From assembly GCA_963769665.1 (NCBI GenBank), contig CAVYMQ010000003.1, positions 1,488,001 to 1,552,000 on the forward strand: a DNA stretch of 64,000 nucleotides, given 5' to 3'. Origin of the DNA: JACCTU01 sp963769665 (lineage in GTDB: Bacteria; Actinomycetota; Thermoleophilia; Gaiellales; Gaiellaceae). Numbering within the stretch: position 1 is the stretch's first letter; each line of letters starts with the position of its first letter. The notes beneath the pieces are model-generated. The model did no database searches and had not been told where the DNA came from. It was given only the letters and a program-made list of their open reading frames with translations. Made by a program: the position numbers and the translations under genes. This document shows positions 50,578 through 58,575 of the stretch, piece by piece.

Positions 50578-53500
50578 CTGAGAATCTGCAGGGACTGCGG
50601 ACGCGCGAACGACGACGACGCGCGCTTCTGCTCCGGGTGTGGGCACGCGCTGGCAGACGCGGCGGCGTCCCGCGAGGAGCGAAAGGTCGTGACCGTCCTC
50701 TTCGCCGACCTCGTCGGGTTCACCTCGCGCTCGGAGAGCCTCGACCCTGAGGACGTGCGCGCAATCCTCTCCGGCTACCACGATCGCGTCCGAGCCGAGC
50801 TCGAGCGCTTCGGCGGGACTGTCGAGAAGTTCATCGGCGACGCGGTCATGGCGCTTTTCGGCGCGCCGGTCGCGCACGAGGACGACCCGGAGCGCGCGGT
50901 GCGTGCAGCGCTCGCCGTTCGCGAAGCGCTCGCCGAGCTGAACGAGCAGGCCAAAGCCCGCGAGCTCCATGTTCGGGTTGGCGTGACAACCGGTGAGGCG
51001 CTCGTCACGCTCGACTCCCGCCCCGAGCGCGGCGAGGGGATGGCGGCGGGCGATGTTGTGAACACTGCAGCGCGGCTTCAGTCTGGCGCGCCGGTCGACG
51101 GGATCCTCGTCGACGAGGCGACGTACCGCGCGACCTCACGGGAGATCGAGTACGGCGATCACGCGCCCGTCCACGGCAAGGGCAAGAGCGATCCCATTCC
51201 GGTCTGGGAAGCCCTCGGCGCCCGCGCGCGCTTCGGCGTCGACGTCCGCCAGGTCGGCGGAACCACCCTCGTCGGCCGCGAGCGCGAGCTTCGTCTGCTG
51301 ACCGAGGCATTCGAGCGCACGCGCGACGAGCGCTCGCTGCAGCTCGTGACTCTCGTGGGGACGCCTGGGATCGGGAAGTCGCGTCTCGTCTACGAATTGT
51401 TCGGCCATGTCGACTCGCTGCCCGACCTCGTCACGTGGCGTCAAGGCCGCTCGTTGCCCTACGGCGACGGTGTGACCTTCTGGGCCCTCGCGGAGATGCT
51501 CAAAGCGGAGGCCGGAATCCTCGAGACCGACACCGACGATCAGACGGCCGCAAAGGTCAAGGCGATGGTCGACGAGCTCGTGAGCGACGAACAGGAGGCT
51601 CGGTGGGTCGAGCGCCACGTGCGGCCGCTCGTCGGTCTGGAGGTCGACGGATCGGGAGACGGCCAGGCTCCTTTCGCCGCCTGGCGGCGCCTGCTCGAGG
51701 GCATCGCCGAGCGCGGTCCGACGGTGCTCGTCTTCGAAGACCTGCACTGGGCGGGACCGGAGCTTCTCGACTTCATCGACCACCTAGTCGACTGGGCACG
51801 TGACGTCCAGCTGCTCGTCGTTGCAACGGCTCGGCCCGAGCTCCTGACACAGCGGCAGACGTGGGGAGGAGGGAAGACGAACGCGTTCACCGTCACGCTC
51901 CCGCCGCTCACCGACGACGAAACGGCAGCGCTCGTGCACTCGCTCCTCGACACGGCAGTCTTGCCCGCCGAGCTGCAGCGGGCGGTGCTCGAGCGTGCCG
52001 GGGGAAACCCGCTGTACGCGGAGGAGTTCGCGCGGCTCGTAGCCGAAGGGCGCGAGCCGGATCTCCTGCCGGAGAACGTGCAGGGCATCGTCGCCGCGCG
52101 GCTCGACACGCTCGCGCCCGAGGAGAAGAAGCTCCTGCAGGACGCCGCGGTGGTGGGCAAGGTCTTCTGGCTCGGTGCGCTCGCGGCGCTCGGCGGAGTC
52201 GAGCGCTGGACGCTCGAAGAACGCCTGCACGCGCTCGAGCAGCGTGAGTTCGTTCGCCGGGAGCGAACGAGCTCCGTCACCGGTGAGCTCGAGTTCGCGT
52301 TTCGCCACGTCCTCGTGCGCGACGTCGCGTACGGGCAGATTCCGCGTGCCGATCGTGCCGAGAAGCACCGGCTGGCCGCGGAGTGGATCGAGTCGCTCGG
52401 GCGCGCTGACGACCACGCCGAGATGGTCGCTCACCACTACGTGACCGCCCTGGAGTACGCGCGAGCGTCGGGCGTGGATGCTGCACCGCTGATCGAGCCC
52501 ACGCGGTCCGCGCTAACGCGTGCCGGAGACCGCGCGGTAGGGCTGGGTGCGCACGCGGCTGCGGTGCGCTTCTACGAACCGGCGCTGGAGCTTGTCGCTA
52601 CGGATGGCCCGGACCGTGCTCGGCTTCTGCTCTCGCTCGGCGTCGCTCTGCGCATCGCTTCCGCCGAGGGTCGCGACGTCCTCGTCGAGGCGCGCGACGC
52701 ACTCGAGTCGCTGGGCGATCGCGAGGGAGCAGTCGAGGCTTCGCTCAGGCTCGCGGAGCTCGCGTGGTATTCGGCGGACTCGGCCACGGCCAGCGAGCAC
52801 GTCGCCCGTACCGCGGAGCTTGTCGACGACCTTCCGGTGTCGCGTTCGAAGGCGCGCGCTCTCTCCGCGCTCGGTCGCTTCACGATGTTCGCTGCGCGCA
52901 ACGACGAATCAATTGCATATAGCGAGGCGGCACTCGAGATGGCCCGAGCGCTTGGCGACATCGAGCGCGAGGGCGAGGCGTTGATCCCGCTTGGGGCGGC
53001 CTACGCGCACCGTGGGGAGCTCGCACGCGGGATCGCGGCGCTGGACCGGGCGTGCGAGCTCGCGGTCGAGTTGCGCGCGGAGTACGCACCACGCGCGCAC
53101 GTGAACCTCGCCTCGATTCTCGGCATGGCGGGCGAACTCCGTCGCGTCGCCGAGGTCCACATCGCCGGCCGCGAGCTCGCGGAACGGCTCGGTGTCGGCT
53201 ACATGATCGGCTGGCTCGACCTCGAGCTTGCCGAGGATGCCTTCTTCGCCGGCGACTGGGATCGAGCGTGGGTCGGTGCGGAGCAGACGATCGAGCACGG
53301 TCCGGCGCAGGTGATCGACCTCGCGTATCGGATCCGTGCGCGGATCGCCCTCGCCCGAGGCGACGTCGACACCGCCGCGGCAGCATCCGAACGGCTCCTC
53401 GAGGTCGCGCGCGACATCGGCGATCCGCAGACGCTCGTTCCCGCGCTAGCGGCGTACGCGCGCATCGCATACGAAGGCGGACGGCCGCAGTCCGCGGCGA

Positions 53501-53886
53501 AGTCCCTCGACGAGTTGGTCGAAGTGGCGGGTAACTGGCACTTCAGCAGCGCGAGCGACTGGGCCGACATCGCCTACGTGTTCGCCGCGCTCAGCCGCCA
53601 CGACGAGCTCCGGGCTGTGGCCGCTCGGCCCGTGCAGACACCGTGGACGGCGGCTGCGACCGCCTGGGCGGGGGGCGACTTTGCCGGCGCGGCTGCGCTC
53701 TTCCGAGAGATCGGGACGCAACCCGACGAGGCGCGTGCGCGACTGCGTGACGCGGAGGAGCTTGTTGCTGCCGGACGCCGCGCGGAGGCGGACGCCCAGC
53801 TCTCGCAAGCGCTGGCGTTCTACCGAGGGGTCGGGGCGACGCGCTACGTCCTCGCGGGCGAGTCGCTGCTCGCGGCAGCCGGCTAG
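50578..53886 (+). CDS. Class III cyclase-domain/ATPase/TPR signalling protein
   Basis: Large multi-domain protein of about 1100 residues. An N-terminal zinc ribbon (CRDCG...CSGCG) is followed by an adenylate/guanylate cyclase domain (VLFADLVGFT with the metal Asp, FIGDAVMALFG with the second Asp, VNTAARLQ). An AAA_16/NACHT-like ATPase follows (Walker A TPGIGKS near 265, Walker B VLVFEDLHWAG), then many TPR-like helices. This is the cyclase-LuxR-like family of actinobacteria, but no C-terminal HTH is seen. The only start ahead of the ribbon in this frame is CTG at 50578, after a GGGGGG site; GTG 50689 would lose the ribbon and the first cyclase strand. It shares overlapping stops with the TetR gene. 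Confidence 0.82.
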   Translation: MRICRDCGRANDDDARFCSGCGHALADAAASREERKVVTVLFADLVGFTSRSESLDPEDVRAILSGYHDRVRAELERFGGTVEKFIGDAVMALFGAPVAHEDDPERAVRAALAVREALAELNEQAKARELHVRVGVTTGEALVTLDSRPERGEGMAAGDVVNTAARLQSGAPVDGILVDEATYRATSREIEYGDHAPVHGKGKSDPIPVWEALGARARFGVDVRQVGGTTLVGRERELRLLTEAFERTRDERSLQLVTLVGTPGIGKSRLVYELFGHVDSLPDLVTWRQGRSLPYGDGVTFWALAEMLKAEAGILETDTDDQTAAKVKAMVDELVSDEQEARWVERHVRPLVGLEVDGSGDGQAPFAAWRRLLEGIAERGPTVLVFEDLHWAGPELLDFIDHLVDWARDVQLLVVATARPELLTQRQTWGGGKTNAFTVTLPPLTDDETAALVHSLLDTAVLPAELQRAVLERAGGNPLYAEEFARLVAEGREPDLLPENVQGIVAARLDTLAPEEKKLLQDAAVVGKVFWLGALAALGGVERWTLEERLHALEQREFVRRERTSSVTGELEFAFRHVLVRDVAYGQIPRADRAEKHRLAAEWIESLGRADDHAEMVAHHYVTALEYARASGVDAAPLIEPTRSALTRAGDRAVGLGAHAAAVRFYEPALELVATDGPDRARLLLSLGVALRIASAEGRDVLVEARDALESLGDREGAVEASLRLAELAWYSADSATASEHVARTAELVDDLPVSRSKARALSALGRFTMFAARNDESIAYSEAALEMARALGDIEREGEALIPLGAAYAHRGELARGIAALDRACELAVELRAEYAPRAHVNLASILGMAGELRRVAEVHIAGRELAERLGVGYMIGWLDLELAEDAFFAGDWDRAWVGAEQTIEHGPAQVIDLAYRIRARIALARGDVDTAAAASERLLEVARDIGDPQTLVPALAAYARIAYEGGRPQSAAKSLDELVEVAGNWHFSSASDWADIAYVFAALSRHDELRAVAARPVQTPWTAAATAWAGGDFAGAAALFREIGTQPDEARARLRDAEELVAAGRRAEADAQLSQALAFYRGVGATRYVLAGESLLAAAG

Positions 53887-54497
53887 GCCGCGGCGGCGCG
53901 GGTGGGGCGGAGGCTCTCGATCCGCTCACGGATCGCGCGCCGCGCCTCGTCGAACACAACGGGGTCGTGGAAGAGCTGGAACTGGGCGTTCGAGGCCTGC
54001 GCGAACGCGTCCAGCTGGAACGCGAGGTCGCGTGCGCTGATCGAGTCGTCGATCTCGCCGGCCTCCTGCGCCTGCTCCACCGCGTGCTCGAGGTAGGAGA
54101 GCCAGCTCCGGATCATCTCGCCGACCCGATCGCGAACCTGCCCCGGCCGGTTGTTGAACTCGGCCGAGGCCGATGCGAAGAAGCACCCGCCGGGAAAGAC
54201 CTGCCGCTCCGCGTAGTCGACCATCCGCTCGCAGAGCGCCCACACGCGCGCGACCCCCTGCGGCGCCTCGCGCGCGGGGTCGATCACTTCGCGCCGAAAC
54301 AGCGCCGCCGCGTGGTCGACGGTCGCGAGCTGGAGCTCTTCCTTCGACCCGAAGTGGGCGAAGAGACCGCTCTTGCTCATCTCCATCGCCTCGGCGAGTC
54401 GCCCAATCGAGAGGGGCTCGAGCCCCTCCTGGGTCGCGAGGCTTGCGGCGGTGTCGAGGATCGCCTCGCGGGTGCGCTCTCCCTTGGTCTTCAGCAC
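53883..54497 (-). CDS. TetR/AcrR family regulator
   Basis: 204-residue one-component regulator. The DNA-binding domain is at the N-terminus: KTKGERTREAILDTAASLATQEGLEPLSIGRLAEAMEMSKSGLFAHFGSKEEL with the helix-turn-helix LSIGRLAEAMEMSKSGLFAHF. The C-terminal ligand domain (WALCERMVDYAERQVFPGGCFFASASAEF) belongs to the TetR_C group that contains YxaF/LmrA-like regulators. GTG start at 54497. The operator-like palindrome lies upstream, in the promoter of the divergent VOC gene. Confidence 0.9.
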   Translation of the reverse strand: MLKTKGERTREAILDTAASLATQEGLEPLSIGRLAEAMEMSKSGLFAHFGSKEELQLATVDHAAALFRREVIDPAREAPQGVARVWALCERMVDYAERQVFPGGCFFASASAEFNNRPGQVRDRVGEMIRSWLSYLEHAVEQAQEAGEIDDSISARDLAFQLDAFAQASNAQFQLFHDPVVFDEARRAIRERIESLRPTRAAAA

Positions 54498-54546
54498 GGT
54501 CGTTCCAGTATAGAGCAGCCTGTGGACAGGCTCATGCGGGGGAGAC

Positions 54547-54575
54547 TTGACAAAAAAGAACGATCGGTCTATTCT
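54547..54575 (+). promoter_or_regulatory. Promoter of the VOC gene with embedded TetR-type operator
   Basis: TTGACA (54547-54552), 17 bp, TATTCT (54570-54575), ATG 6 bp later (leaderless). In the spacer and -10 region, AGAACGATCGGTCT (54557-54570) is an inverted repeat matching its own complement at 12 of 14 positions and resembles the ACCGATCGGT operators of TetR/AcrR proteins. Binding would block this promoter. Confidence 0.7.
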
Positions 54576-54581
54576 CCGGGC

Positions 54582-54977
54582 ATGCAGATCGACCATCTCA
54601 CCGTTCCCGTCCGCGACTACGAGACCGCCAAGCGCTTCTACGCCGAGGCCCTCCGGCCGCTCGGCTTCGAGATCCTGCTCGACTGGCCCGACCGCAAGCG
54701 CGCCTACTTCGGCGTCCCGGACCGTCCGAGCTCGTTCTGGGTCGTCGAGTCGACCTTCGCCGGCGCGCTCGAGGTCTCCCTCGCGGTGCCGGACGCCGGC
54801 TCGGTAGCTGCGTTTCACGCGGCGTCGCTTGCCGCGGGCGGCCGCAGCCTCGCGGAGCCAGGCGTCCAGCCGGAGCACAACAACGGCTACTACGCCGCGC
54901 GGATCGCCGACTTCGACGGCAACTCGATCGAGGCCGTCGCTCGCGTAGCGGTCGAAGCAACCGCTCTGGCCGCCTAG
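54582..54977 (+). CDS. VOC family protein controlled by the divergent TetR
   Basis: 131 residues, glyoxalase-like. MQIDHLTVPVRDYETAKRFYAEAL, FWVVESTFAGALEVSLAVPD and GYYAARIADFDGNSIEAVAR are the two VOC modules; His5, a Glu in the second strand and Glu118 could bind a metal. It is similar in pattern to the protein encoded at 14840. The TetR operator in its promoter suggests inducible detoxification or ligand binding (inference). Confidence 0.9.
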   Translation: MQIDHLTVPVRDYETAKRFYAEALRPLGFEILLDWPDRKRAYFGVPDRPSSFWVVESTFAGALEVSLAVPDAGSVAAFHAASLAAGGRSLAEPGVQPEHNNGYYAARIADFDGNSIEAVARVAVEATALAA

Positions 54978-55071
54978 CGGTTCGGTTAGCCCGTTTGGGC
55001 CGTCCCGCGAGACCTTTGGCGAAGTTGCCACAGACGCAGATGTCTGGAACCCGTTCCGCGGCTACCGTTCC

Positions 55072-58000
55072 GTGCGCGTGGCGACGAGCGAGAAGACAAC
55101 ACCGCAGCTTGAGGATCTGACCCCGGGGGCGGTTGTCGGTGGGGTGCACCCGGATGGCCCTGTGGCCGTTGTTGCCACCTCGTGGCACGGTTCCTCGTGT
55201 GTGACCCTCACGTATCGGACGGCAGGGGGTCAGGTAGGCGAGCAGCTCGTCTTTCGTGAGGACGAGTCGAGGCTTCAGATCGAAGCGGAAGTACAGCAGT
55301 TCACCTTTGAGGGGGATCCCGAACGCTTTCGCCTTGTTTCCGAAGCGCAGCGGATCCGTCTCGCGTACCTCTTTGACTCCCGCCTGGCGGTTCACCTCTC
55401 TCTCCTTGACCCGCTTCCCCATCAGATCCAGGCGGTGTACGGAGAAATGCTGCCCCGACAGCCGCTGCGTTTCCTGCTCGCCGACGACCCGGGTGCCGGC
55501 AAGACGATCATGGCGGGTCTCTACATCAAGGAGCTGATGCTGCGGGGCGACCTCCGCCGCTGCCTCGTTGTCGCCCCTGGCGGACTCGTTACGCAATGGC
55601 AAGACGAGCTCGCCGACAAGCTCGGGCTTTCCTTCCAGATCCTCACGCGGGACCTGATCGAGACTTCTCGCACCGCCGACCCGTTTGCCGAGCACGACCT
55701 GATGATCGCGCGCCTCGACCATCTGTCGCGAAACGAGGATCTCGTCGAACGGTTGCGTCATACCGAGTGGGATCTCATCGTGGTGGACGAGGCGCACCGG
55801 ATGAGTGCGCATTTTTACGGCAACGAGCTAAAGGAGACGAAGCGCTATCAGCTCGGGAGAGTGCTCAGCCACGTTGCGAGGCACTTCCTCTTGATGACGG
55901 CAACCCCTCACGCAGGCAAGGAAGAGGACTACCAACTTTTCCTTGCGTTGCTTGACGCCGATCGGTTCGAGGGCCGGATCCGTGACGGCGGGAGCGTCGA
56001 CGCCTCCGACCTGATGCGGCGCATGATCAAGGAACGGCTGCTCCGTTTTGACGGACGTCCGCTCTTCCCAGAGCGGCGTGCATACACGCTCCCGTACCCG
56101 CTTTCAGAGTTGGAGAGTGAACTTTACGACGCGGTCACGACCTACGTCACCGAGGAGATGAATAGGGCGGACGCGCTCTCGAGGCAGGGCGAGGGGCGGC
56201 GCGGAAATCGCGTCGGATTTGCCGTAACAGTGCTGCAGCGACGGCTCGCCTCGTCGCCGGAGGCGATCTACAAGTCGCTCACCAGGCGCCGACAACGACT
56301 TGAGGACCGGATTGCGGAAGAGCGGGAAGGCGCCATTCGCGACACAGGCGCGGACATCGACTTCGAGGAGCTTGATGACCTCGACGACGCGGAAGTCGAG
56401 CGCCTCGAGGACGAGGTCGTCGACGAGGCGAGCTCCGCACGCACGATTGCCGAGCTCCAAGCCGAAATCGAGACACTGAGGCGTCTAGAGGCGCTTGCCG
56501 CGCGAGTTCATACGTCCGGAAGCGACCGCAAGTGGCAGGAGCTGGCGGGACTCCTCTCCGACTCGCCGGAGCTGTTCGAATCGTCAGGAGCCCGACGCAA
56601 GCTCATCATCTTCACCGAGCATCGCGACACCCTGAACTACCTCGTGGAGCGTTTGAGGACGTTTCTTGGACGTGACGGAGCAGTCGCTTCGATCCATGGC
56701 GGCACCCCGCGCGAGGAGCGACGGCGGATTCAGGAGCTCTTCATGCAGGACCGCGACACGACGATCCTCGTGGCGACTGATGCCGCCGGCGAAGGTATCA
56801 ACCTCCAACGCGCTCACCTGCTCGTCAATTACGACTTGCCATGGAATCCGAACAGGATCGAGCAACGCTTCGGCCGCGTGCACCGGATCGGTCAGGAGCA
56901 GGTGTGTCACATGTGGAATCTCGTCTCCGCAGACACGCGTGAGGGACTCGTGTACGTGCGGCTGCTAGAGAAGCTCGAGGAGCAGCGGCGAGCGCTCGGG
57001 GGACAGGTCTTTAATGTTCTCGGAGACGCGCTGCCGGGGCGCGCGCTTCGTGATCTGTTGATCGAGGCGATTCGTTATGGCGATCGCGAAGACGTACGGG
57101 CGCGCCTGAACGCCGTGGTTGACGATCGTGTTGGCGACGGCGTCGTCGAGCTGATCGAGCGGCAGGCTCTTGCCGCAGACGTACTCGGCCCTACCGATGT
57201 TGAGCGCATTCGTCGTGACATGCTCGAAGCCGAAGCGCGGCGGCTTCAGCCTCACTACATACGCTCGTGGTTCGCCGCCGCCTTCGAACTCAACGGGGGA
57301 CGGATGCTCGAACGCGAGACAGGGCGCTTCGAAATCGTGCGAATTGCCGGACATGTCCGCGAGCGCGGACGGACGCTACCTGGGCGTGTCCCCGTGCTCT
57401 CCCGCTACGAGCGCGTGACCTTTGAAAAGAACCGTGCGCGGGTGGAAGGAAAACCACCGGCCGAGCTGCTCGCACCTGGCCACCCGTTGCTGGAGGCGGT
57501 GCTCGATCTAACACTAGAGCGGGACGGCGGCATCCTCCGTCAAGGGGCGCTCCTCGTTGACGAGGATCCGGTCGCCGAGCCGCGCATCCTCCTCTATCTC
57601 GAGCATGCAATTACGGACGCGCGGGAGATCGATTCTGGCCGCCATGTCGTTTCGCGCCGGTTCGAGTTCGTAGAAGTGCTCGCAGATGAGACGGCGCGGC
57701 CGGCAGGCGCCGCACCCTACCTCGATCTTCGCCCTCCTATCGAGAACGAGATGGCCCAAGCCGCAAAGCTCCTCGCCGCTTGGCCGCTCGCCAGGGCGAA
57801 CGTCGAACGAGTGGGCCTCGAGCATGCGGTTGGGGTTGCGGTGCCGGAACATCTTGCCGAAGTGCGCGCGAAGGTCGTCACGCGAGTAGCGAAAGTCCGT
57901 GCCGCCGTGCAGGAGCGGCTCTCAAAGGAAATCGAGTACTGGGACCACCGCGCGAACGTCCTGAACGAGCAGGCTGTTGCGGGTCAGCAGCCGAAGATGA

Positions 58001-58575
58001 ACCCCGATCGTGCCCGCTCTCGAGCGAACGATCTAGCCGCTCGCCTTGAAGCTCGGATGGGCGAACTGGACCGGGAACAGCAACTCCAGGCCCTGCCGCC
58101 GCTCGTGGTCGGTGCCGCTCTCGTCCTGCCTGCTGTGAGCCTCGACGCTTCTGCCGATGGCGTGCGGCCCCCCTTGCACGCGCGCAACACGGAGGAGGTG
58201 GAGCTGCGCGCTGTGGCGGCGGTGGTGGCCGCCGAGCAAAAGCTTGGCCGCGAGGTTGAGGTAATGCCGCGGAACAATCCCGGGTTCGACCTGCGTTCGA
58301 CTGCAGAGGACGGCAGCGTATGGTTCCTAGAGGTCAAGGGCCGCCTCGCCGGGGCGGCCACCTTCACGGTCACCCGGAACGAGATCCTGCACGCCTTAAA
58401 TATCCCCGACGCCTATGTGCTCGCGCTAGTCGAGGTCAGTCCCGTTGGCGCCGCGTCGGACTCGTTGCGGTACCTGCGTCGACCGTTCGGCGACGCTGTG
58501 AGTCTTCCATTCGCGACAACATCCGCCAATCTCGATTGGGCCGAGTACTGGGAGCGCGGAGGCGTTCCGTCGTGA
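55072..58575 (+). CDS. SNF2/HepA-type helicase with C-terminal DUF3883-like domain (defence)
   Basis: Superfamily-2 ATPase of 1167 residues. Walker A is LADDPGAGKT (136-145); motif II is IVVDEAHRM (about 236-244), motif III LLMTATPH, motif IV IIFTEHRDTL, V TDAAGEGINLQ, VI QRFGRVHRIGQ. This is the family used in defence loci (DrmD-like or DUF1156-linked). The C-terminus has NNPGFDLRS and WFLEVKGR, the Asp...Glu-x-Lys pattern of DUF3883, a possible nuclease-like domain. Starts GTG 55072 or 55078. The stop overlaps the next GTG. First gene of the defence operon, preceded by small palindromes (CAGAC/GTCTG and GGAAC/GTTCC at 55031-55057) that could bind a regulator. Confidence 0.9.
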   Translation: MRVATSEKTTPQLEDLTPGAVVGGVHPDGPVAVVATSWHGSSCVTLTYRTAGGQVGEQLVFREDESRLQIEAEVQQFTFEGDPERFRLVSEAQRIRLAYLFDSRLAVHLSLLDPLPHQIQAVYGEMLPRQPLRFLLADDPGAGKTIMAGLYIKELMLRGDLRRCLVVAPGGLVTQWQDELADKLGLSFQILTRDLIETSRTADPFAEHDLMIARLDHLSRNEDLVERLRHTEWDLIVVDEAHRMSAHFYGNELKETKRYQLGRVLSHVARHFLLMTATPHAGKEEDYQLFLALLDADRFEGRIRDGGSVDASDLMRRMIKERLLRFDGRPLFPERRAYTLPYPLSELESELYDAVTTYVTEEMNRADALSRQGEGRRGNRVGFAVTVLQRRLASSPEAIYKSLTRRRQRLEDRIAEEREGAIRDTGADIDFEELDDLDDAEVERLEDEVVDEASSARTIAELQAEIETLRRLEALAARVHTSGSDRKWQELAGLLSDSPELFESSGARRKLIIFTEHRDTLNYLVERLRTFLGRDGAVASIHGGTPREERRRIQELFMQDRDTTILVATDAAGEGINLQRAHLLVNYDLPWNPNRIEQRFGRVHRIGQEQVCHMWNLVSADTREGLVYVRLLEKLEEQRRALGGQVFNVLGDALPGRALRDLLIEAIRYGDREDVRARLNAVVDDRVGDGVVELIERQALAADVLGPTDVERIRRDMLEAEARRLQPHYIRSWFAAAFELNGGRMLERETGRFEIVRIAGHVRERGRTLPGRVPVLSRYERVTFEKNRARVEGKPPAELLAPGHPLLEAVLDLTLERDGGILRQGALLVDEDPVAEPRILLYLEHAITDAREIDSGRHVVSRRFEFVEVLADETARPAGAAPYLDLRPPIENEMAQAAKLLAAWPLARANVERVGLEHAVGVAVPEHLAEVRAKVVTRVAKVRAAVQERLSKEIEYWDHRANVLNEQAVAGQQPKMNPDRARSRANDLAARLEARMGELDREQQLQALPPLVVGAALVLPAVSLDASADGVRPPLHARNTEEVELRAVAAVVAAEQKLGREVEVMPRNNPGFDLRSTAEDGSVWFLEVKGRLAGAATFTVTRNEILHALNIPDAYVLALVEVSPVGAASDSLRYLRRPFGDAVSLPFATTSANLDWAEYWERGGVPS

